From the NCBI GenBank assembly GCA_032209605.1, contig JASFXZ010000003.1, forward strand, positions 36,172,762-36,236,761: a DNA stretch of 64,000 nt, given 5' to 3'. This DNA is from Mactromeris polynyma. Taxonomy: Eukaryota > Mollusca > Bivalvia > Venerida > Mactridae. The notes under the pieces were generated by a model. The model had not been told where the DNA came from. It ran no database searches and saw nothing but the letters and a program-made list of their open reading frames with translations. Made by a program: the position numbers and the translations under genes. Position 1 is the stretch's first letter. Every line of letters begins with the position of its first letter. This document shows, in pieces, positions 37,701-46,700 of this stretch.

Positions 37701-40700
37701 TTGTCAGGGAGACCAGGATCGGATATATCTACATTAGAGACTGTAGTATCGGTGTCTCTGGTTATTACCACGTCCAAAGTGTGGCCAGCCACGTGGGTTG
37801 CCCCGGTAACGTGCTGCCGCATGCCACAGGATTCTAGCAAACTCATGAACTTTGCTGAGTCTGGGTTCGATAGAACATCAAGGTGGATGTTTATATCACC
37901 AACAATGACGATGTTGCTTTCTGTAGTTGCAAGTTTGGCCAGAAATGACGGCCATTCATTTTCAAGAAAAGTACAGGACTTTAGACCGTTTTTGCGACTT
38001 GGGGGTGGCCTATAAACCACAACTAAACGTAGAGAGTAGTTTTTTATGTTTAAAATGCATTCCATATGTTCGAAAGTGGTGAAAACCTTATCATTAGTAG
38101 ATGAAAGTAATCGGACGGCTATGGAAGTTTTGTGTATAACTGCTACTCCTCCACCACGTCCACAGCGGGGAACATGTTTAATTTTGTAGCCATCTGGGAC
38201 AAGCTCGGCAATGCAGGATTTATCTGCGGGGCCCCCAAGCCACGTTTCAGTCATAGCAACAATGTCATAATCGTTAGATAATATGTAATCTGAAAGGGCT
38301 AGGCTCTTGTTTTTGACAGACCTGGGATTTATACAACATACTTTTATGTAAGTTTGGCCTTTACATACAGTGAACGATTCCGATTTGATCTTCGTTAGAT
38401 TTTGATTTTTAAACTCTTTTTCTGTTTTGGAAATTGTTTTTAGAGGTATAATTGGCGCTATTTTAGAAATTTCTTGGGGAAGTGTTTGGATGTTGCAAAG
38501 ATTTACACCTTGGTTGAGGTCCCAAATGCGTGTGTGTTGACCCCCTCTTGAACCCCTGAAATTTTTCAATATTTTTAACTGTTTTACTGTTGTAAAAACA
38601 TGAGAGTCAAGCTTTGCAGTAGGTGATAATTTCCTAATCTCATAGAGGCTACACCTATTATATTGTATAATCCCTGGTATACAATGGGCCATTTGTGCCC
38701 CGGGCAAATACACATTTATAATTTCAGGTAAATATTTGAAAATATGATCATAAAACTCAATATTTCACAAAAACAACAAACATATACTACAAAACAAATG
38801 CATATATATAGAAAGAATACTTCCTTTAGCATTTACAGCAATTTCCACAAAAATCACTGAAGTAATTCTGTAGATATTAGTCCAAAACACTGAGCTCAAA
38901 AATTGTTGCAGCCTACACCTGGCGCAATTCATGATTTCAGTTGTGTCGCGAAAACACTAAAATACAACAAAATAGATACCAACACGTGGTGTGTATGATG
39001 GTGGTTTACATGGTCACCATGCAACACTGTTTACATATCCGCCCGTTTATTTCCATATGCGTTCTCTAAGTGAAACAATAGGTTCTTGAAAATGTTTGGT
39101 CTCAATTATGATATGTTGAGACATCTTTCAGATGACTGCAGAAATAGGTCAACTGTATTTTGAAAGCCCTTTCTTGTAACCGGGCATGCTATGCTACGTA
39201 TTATAAGCATTTTGGACAATATCTCCGAGATTACTCCCACTGAAGTGAAGTAAACCAAATCAAGTTTATTACATTTTCGGCACTTAATTACGTATTGACT
39301 CCCTACAGAAATTCCCGTTAAATTGTCGTGGTACGTATTTATCACTGTCGGTTATTACACTCCCTAAGGCAATGTGGAATTCATTGGCTTCATCCAACTT
39401 GATTTCATGTACTTTAAGCCATTTATTTGGATCACACTATTCATTTGGCCAGAGATGAACTTAATGAGAGGGAAAGAGGTCTTGATAGAAGAAATACATT
39501 ACAAAAAGCATTAGCTGAACAAAAAGACAAGCTTAAAGTCATAATGTCTACCTTTCGTTCTGGACTTTGTAACAAAGTGACCCATGAGTTTATGGCATAC
39601 AATAATGCTTGATTGGTTCAAAGGGTTTATTATGAAATATGCTACAAATTACATTCTCTGATATGGTCTATAATATCACATTCATCGACGAGGCACATGG
39701 TGGTATGGAGAAAAAGCTGTATATCTCTCGACCTTGAGCTCTAAAACTTTCCAAGATCTCTATCATATCTCCTCGTACGAAATTAGCTCTGACGTTTGCA
39801 GAATGTGGGCTTAGAATTTATTCAAATAAACTTAACATACTTTCTTCACAATTAAGTTGAATTAAGTGTTGCAAATAGGTTTAAATAGTCATGGAACATT
39901 CACATGTATTATCCCTTACGATTCCCTGCGTAATTAATTTTGTTATTGTGTAAAATATCCACGTCCCATTCGATTCCATGTACTTCAAATGTCATGTTCA
40001 GACGGAAATTCGAAGACCTGGCACCGAGGTAATTTTGTATCCCATTAACATGTGAAACACTTTCTGTTAGAGATAAGATTAATTAGTATAATCATGTTTG
40101 ACATGCTAATGAGAGAAAAGTATTGAATGAATCTTAGTATACTCACTTATTGGTGGCCTTTTAGTCCTGAACGTTGAGCCAATACATTATCAAGAAGTCG
40201 AACAGTTGAATTATGAAAAATGAATACGCTAATGTCTTTGAGAAACCTCTTAACACGAGTATTAACGGAGACTGATATTTAGTTAAGTGGGTATTTATAC
40301 GTAGGACAAAACTGAACGAACTCATTATAATAGTATCACTGAATAATTTCTAGTCTAATACTGGACTATGATGGCAAATTATAAGTAGTTTATCGGCGTA
40401 TCATGTATGATATATTCTTGGCATTGACAAATAGACGGCGGCAACAAATAATTAGTTGAATATCATAATTTAAAACGTACAGTTGAGTACGCCATTATTG
40501 AAGGAGTTGTATAAAACCCTGTAATGCAACGGGAAAACGTTCTTTGTTGTTTAACTAAAACAAAAACAAAAAGCCTATTGTATATCATTATAAACAAATT
40601 GTTTGATCGCCATGGCCACCCGTTCCTTACAGAACGGAAAAAAATCCCTAAGATGACAATTGACCAATCATTTTCACAGGTATGCTTGTGATATTTGGTT

Positions 40701-43700
40701 ACCTTCGTTCAATGGTGATTTTCGGTTCGAAACAGACCAAGCATCAGTTCTCCGTAGCAAATGGACTGAATATTCAAGTTTCATGTCTTTTCCATATTTG
40801 ATATAGTTACCAACATTTCCAATCGCATGAGTAAGAACATGTTGAGGCTGATTGGTAACCCTTGAGGCGTAGTTAGGTCCATTTGCCTTCATATGTAGCT
40901 ACAATAGTATCCAAAAACGATGTTCAATACAATACAACCGTATTAAATTAACATAGGGAATGATTGCTTTAAGCTGAGTAGAGACTTCAACAAGGATATA
41001 GAAGATAACAAATTAACTGAATGCCTACTTTTATAGTTGTCCTTGATAGCATTGTTAACTGAACTGAAATTCGACATGGGGAATGTGGATCTAATCTATG
41101 TAATGAAAAATGGTTACTATGGTGTTTATTGTCCTTGTCCTTGTAACTACGTTTAGACGCCATTTAATCAAGATATGTGAATACGTTTATTTAATAACGT
41201 GCTAATGGAGCATTGGGGTTTCATACAAGTGAGCATTCAAATGTTATTCAATCAATGAGTTTTACGTTTGGAAGTACTCCTGTTTTGTCAACGCGCCTTT
41301 TATTGTGCTGCTGTACACTTTTTCTAAAAATGGTATCTAATTGTCCGAGCTATATATTTAGTGCGCCCCATTCAACACTTTTATTATTATATTATACTAA
41401 ACTGCCGTTACATTCACAGGCTGCTTTAAAACCCAGCCTTATTTTGATATTTAACCTATTCAACCTATTCAACCTTTCTGACTTAGTCAATGATATAGTC
41501 GCAGTATCACTGTTTTCCGTGATGCTATTTTGCGTTGGTCGGTTACACAATGTTTATGGTCCTTCGTGTCGATGCAAACTTCCATGATCTAGCTAATCGG
41601 TTTTATCTCACGTCATCTAGCCTTTACAGAAGGCAGTGCTAAATATACACAAATTCTATTGCACCGACAGAAGTATAAATTGCGACTCATTTATAATGTT
41701 GGCATGTCGACGTAATGATAGTCTCTTATGTTTGATTTATTTTAGTTTCCTACCATTTTTCATTGTCACAACGCTATTTACTATGATGGTGAGAGCTCTC
41801 TGCGCAGTACACAGTCGCATAATCTTGATTTACAAATGCTTACTATCAAAATGTTTGACACAAGTGAGTCGTTGCAAGCGACTCGCTGATTGGCTATGGA
41901 CGCATGTCGATTCGCTCATCTCAATCTTTAAAATATCAGTTGTGGCAAAGTTATAAAGCAGATGGTGATTATGAAGGTATCACAATAAGCACACAATGCT
42001 GAAGGACAGTATATATTTCGTCTCAAACTCTTCTTTGAATAGTTGGTTTTTGCATTGCCGGCGTTTGTTGCTATGAACTGCACACGCGCTGTCATTTTAT
42101 AATAATGTTTATTAGTCACAATTGTATTACACTCAACTACATTTCCTAAAATTATGTAATAGTTTGATCCTAGATTATAATTTTAACCGGGTCACAAATC
42201 GGTCAGATATTTTCTAAATAAAAGTGAAAAAATGCATCTCTGAGAATACCACTTAAACAAGTGAGAACTACTCTAGACATATTTTCTAGACAGATGAAAA
42301 GGGAGATGCACACATTGAAAGGGGACACAAACATATCAAACAAACCACCTGGAACACACAGGGAGTGAACAATGAGTCCGAAATGGAAACTATATGATGC
42401 CAAATCATCAGCGAACTGAAAAAACATGATAAAAGCGAGACTACCTACATATGAATAAAACAGCAGACGTACTTGCTTCACTTACAACCCTAGAATCGTC
42501 ACGTACTGAAGACTATCTAAGAAATCCATTAATCATCGAATGTGTGAGAAATTACCAGTTTAGTGAAGAAACCAATAGTCTCTCATATGTAATTTACAGT
42601 GTACAGCTTGATTTAAGTTTTAAACCATTGAAGTAGGCTAGATAATTCTTGAAACTAGGAAGTAGTAATGTTGTGTAACATAATTTGAATCGCAACAATA
42701 TATCATGATAGTAATAAAACGCTGACAATGATGATTACTAGGAGGATAATTGTGGTGCATGTGTTATTAATAACATGATAGTTGTGGTGGTGAGGTTGAT
42801 TTTGCACGTAACAACTCTATACAATACATAATGGGGAGAACAAGTGAGCTATACATTCAAACAGGTACTAAAACCATCTGAAAATAAATCAAACACTTAT
42901 TTGTCCGATTTGTTCAGTAAAAAACAATGATCGTGTGACTTAAAAGACAATTTTCGGTTTTCCCCTATGAATGACTTTGGAACATGGCTGTCTGTAATCT
43001 CAATAAATGGCCTTATAATGTTAAAATTGCAGTTAAGTTAGTTTAAACGTATTTATGTTACATCTTTTGTGAAACAAGTTCTTTCAACTTATACTATTCA
43101 CTCACGATGACTGCTTCCTTGTTACCAAGAGATTGTGAAGTTCGTGATTAAACCTCGCCTATCGCGGGGATCGAACTCACGACCTTCGGATCATGAGTCA
43201 GTCGCTCGACCCCTCGACAACTGCGCCTCCCTTTTAGCAATTGCAATTAGTCAATTGGTATATAATAGTTTGTCTTCATCGGCTAGCATGTGATTATTAC
43301 AGACACATCACTAATTAATTACAATATGATTATAATCACTTTTTAATTATTATTTTCAGGTAATAAAGATGTTGATAATTGTGGTGTTGTTATTCGTGAT
43401 ATGCTGGATGCCATTTCAACTTTATCAGGTGATATCAGAGATCGACCCAACCATTAATCGGTAAGTGATTGAAGTACCATGCAATATTTCTAGAACAACC
43501 GTCTCTTGCGCAAAAGTCTCCTCGACAACAGCATAAATGTATTGATCTAGATACATTTCACTATTCAGTATTAATCAAATATTTTAAATGGATCATAGAA
43601 GAATATATATACGGTGCAACCTAGCTGACCCGCTTGTATAGAGTAACTTGTTATTAAAAGTATCCTGAAACGTCAACACCTGGCATTGACGCATATGCAT

Positions 43701-46700
43701 CGACTGGTGTATGACTGATGTTTGATAGTTCGATGTTACCACAAATAGAAGCGACATTCACATCAATAATGATTACTATCATAACGACTAGCATTTTAGC
43801 AACGAGTTGTTGAACGGGTTTGCCGTCGAGTCGGCTCTTGTGCCAATGTGTATATGGTCAATTTTGAAAAAAAACACTATTAATATCTAGTAGATATGAT
43901 GGTGTCATTAACTGAATTTGAAATGCCCGGATTGAGCGGAAATTACCATATTAATGTCGTTACCCTCTTTTGACCAGGTTATATAAACAATTGAAACACG
44001 CGTCTTTAAACACTAATCCCAAAGTTTACGAGTTGAAAAAAAACTATGTTAAGTAAGTGTATGTTTTATTTACAGGTACAAATACATCAACGTTATATGG
44101 TTCTGTTGTAACTGGCTGGCAATGAGTAACTCCTGCTATAATCCCTTCATTTACGGTTTGCTGAACGTAAGTTGAAATACATCTTATCTTTAGTGCAAGG
44201 TTGACATGCTTAAATGAAGAAACGCATGAAATGGAACAATATCAGTAATACAATGCTTGGGTCTTATTTGTAAACATAATACGACTGTAACTCAGACATA
44301 AACTTTAAAATGTTAAATATGTTAAACCTCCTCAAATACTTTATGTCGGATCAATTTTCCCCGGGGTATGTGTGGAGAGGCATTGTCTAATGTACGTTGC
44401 GTTCCCTCTGGCAACTTATTCTCTATCTTCTATCTGCTCCTACGTTGTGATATCGGAATAGAGTTTCATAAAAATAGCGAGAATGTACTGTTGGTAATAA
44501 CTACCAGTCAGGCATTATTTAAAGAAAGTTAAAATGTTTGTGAATAAGGCCCCTGGACAGTGTCTCCAGCAGTAGCTTAAGACCAATTATCTTCATGTTT
44601 TATCATCACTGTCTGCATTCATGTAGAATTTCCAGCTATCGCATTATTATCATGTTATTTTTGCCTATTCTATTTCGTTAAATTCAATTTCCCCGTTGAG
44701 TTCCTCAATATGTGATGTGACCATATTCGTCAACACCCGCTATTCTAGCATTAATTTGGCATAATGAAACAAATGAAATATTTTATTTCTGATGTGAGAA
44801 AACAGTACTTCATGTATTCATGGGCCATCGTTGACAAGAAAAAGTTCATTGGCACTTACTACAGCACAAAAGGGCGGCTGACTAGTAAATAGCGTGCGAC
44901 ACGCAATTTAAGTTCATAGTAAAGAAAGTTTACATTTAATACTTTCTTGAAGAAAATAGTTCATGCACTTCTTCTAAAAACAGTAAAAAAATATCAAATT
45001 GATAATCTCAGCATTTCATTGGAAAGCATTAAATAAATATGAATATTCCATTTAAGTGAAAGGCCAGATATTCGCGTAGCACATTCATTCAAATACGGTA
45101 ATTAGATATGATGGATTTTCAATTTGTTTAGTCAATAACAAAATAATAAGCAGTAGTACATATATTTTATTCAACCCATATCGCTAGGAGAAAACTTTAC
45201 TTGACAATCGACCGTTTAAGTAAAAAATATGCATTTTAGTCATTTATACAAAGGGTTACAGCAAATTCACGGATTTACACTTAATGAAAAACGACCCTTT
45301 GTGTATTTGTTTTCATTAAGGGATGTAAACAGTCAGTGTTGTCACATCGGACTTTCATTAACTTGACGAAATACTCTTAATCTAGTTCATATCAACGCAT
45401 AGAAACACATAACAATCTGATGTGACAATGAATACATACTTCGTCAGAAAAATATGTCTTGTTTTTGTGCGAATCAAAGTCGATGATATAGTATTCTATT
45501 TTCAGGATAAATTCAAAAGAGAATATCGCCTGCTGATTGCTAAATCTATATGTATGAGGAAGTTTTCTTCAGGAGACGGCCGTAACTCGTGGCTAACCGG
45601 AAATGATGGTTCAGAAGAACCGGACGAAACCAAAAGGTTAACATTAACTTTCAGGTACTTGTTATTTTTAAGTTTAAACCACTTTATTGCCTGGTCGAGT
45701 AACTGTGAAATGCAATGTACGATTAGATTGATCGAAAACTCCAATGCTCAACCGATACGACTGTTTTATAAGTCGAGTTTCATCGCAACTGCAATTGTAC
45801 AAAGCAAATCTCTACGGAGAGCAAATCGTTGTCGTTCTTCCTACGCTTCCACAAACACATTTGTCAGCGTCTAAATTACATATTCTTGTAATAATTCTCA
45901 AAATGGATTTTAATTAAAAGAGTTGTATCATCATTTTGCGTGTTTTTACACAACTCATCAAGGAATAAAAATTGTTATATTTAACGACCCATTTTATTAT
46001 TAACCATTTCATAAAATCCACTTTTGCTAGTGGAAATTATAATAATTGTCTGCTTTGTAGCTTTGTTGCATTTTATTGGTTTCATTCTTATTAAATGTTC
46101 TATTTCTATTTTGGGTTATCACTATCCAAACCCACAACGCTAGTAATAGTATGGTGCTCTACCAAATAATACAGTGGAACCTTATATCATTTGTTATGTG
46201 GTTATCACTATCAATATCATTTGCTATTGCGCTGTTTGGTGCACGAACATTTATTATTTTGGCTTTCCGGCAACATGCTTACACCTGAAATATTAAGGGT
46301 ACCCCTAAACATTAGCGTGATCAAATCAGTATATTTAATTGGTAATATGATGCGTAAATGGACTCTAGCATTTCTTTGATATTTTAAGTGAATCTAGTAA
46401 TAACAGTAAACTAGTTACATACCATTAGTATAAATCATGCTAGCATGTCAGTTTAACTCGTTAGCAAGACGGTTATGGAAACTATACTTATGTCCACATG
46501 AGACGGTAATTGAGCGTTAAATGCGGTTAAGATAATATAACGACGCTAAATTCAGCGTTTATTTAGTAAATATTTATAGTGTTTTTTTGCCAAGACTTAC
46601 CTGGTGAGTTTATTTACGTGTTATACGGGGTACTAATTAAAACACAATTTGGCATATTTCACCGTTCTTAGAATTATTTCTTAATTTGTTTTTGAAATTT

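Larger units (their letters stand above)
34847..39040 (-). mobile_element. Near-complete CR1/L2-like LINE retrotransposon in intron 1
   Basis: The body is the open EN-RT ORF at 35435-38713. Its 3' UTR (lower coordinates) has a four-unit tandem repeat and ends in a stem-loop followed, on the minus strand, by GTGCTATATAAATGTGG and a short (TAA)n run, a 3' end style typical of CR1/L2-type LINEs. The 5' boundary is not clear; roughly 38.7-39.04 kb would be 5' UTR. I could not define a target-site duplication. Confidence 0.8.

Noticed and set aside
35501..38015. Plus-strand open frames across the LINE
   Set aside because: Shadows of the minus-strand endonuclease-RT ORF.
41213..41956. Two Leu/Phe-rich open frames as membrane proteins
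   Set aside because: Hydrophobic residues arise easily from T-rich DNA; no conserved motif or splice structure.
42203..42481. Minus-strand frame containing FADD as a reverse transcriptase fragment
   Set aside because: Only the tetrapeptide fits. The surrounding RT motifs are absent.
45422..45874. 150-codon ORF as an independent gene
   Set aside because: Only 45506-45636 is coding, as GPCR exon 4. The rest is intron on both sides of good splice sites.
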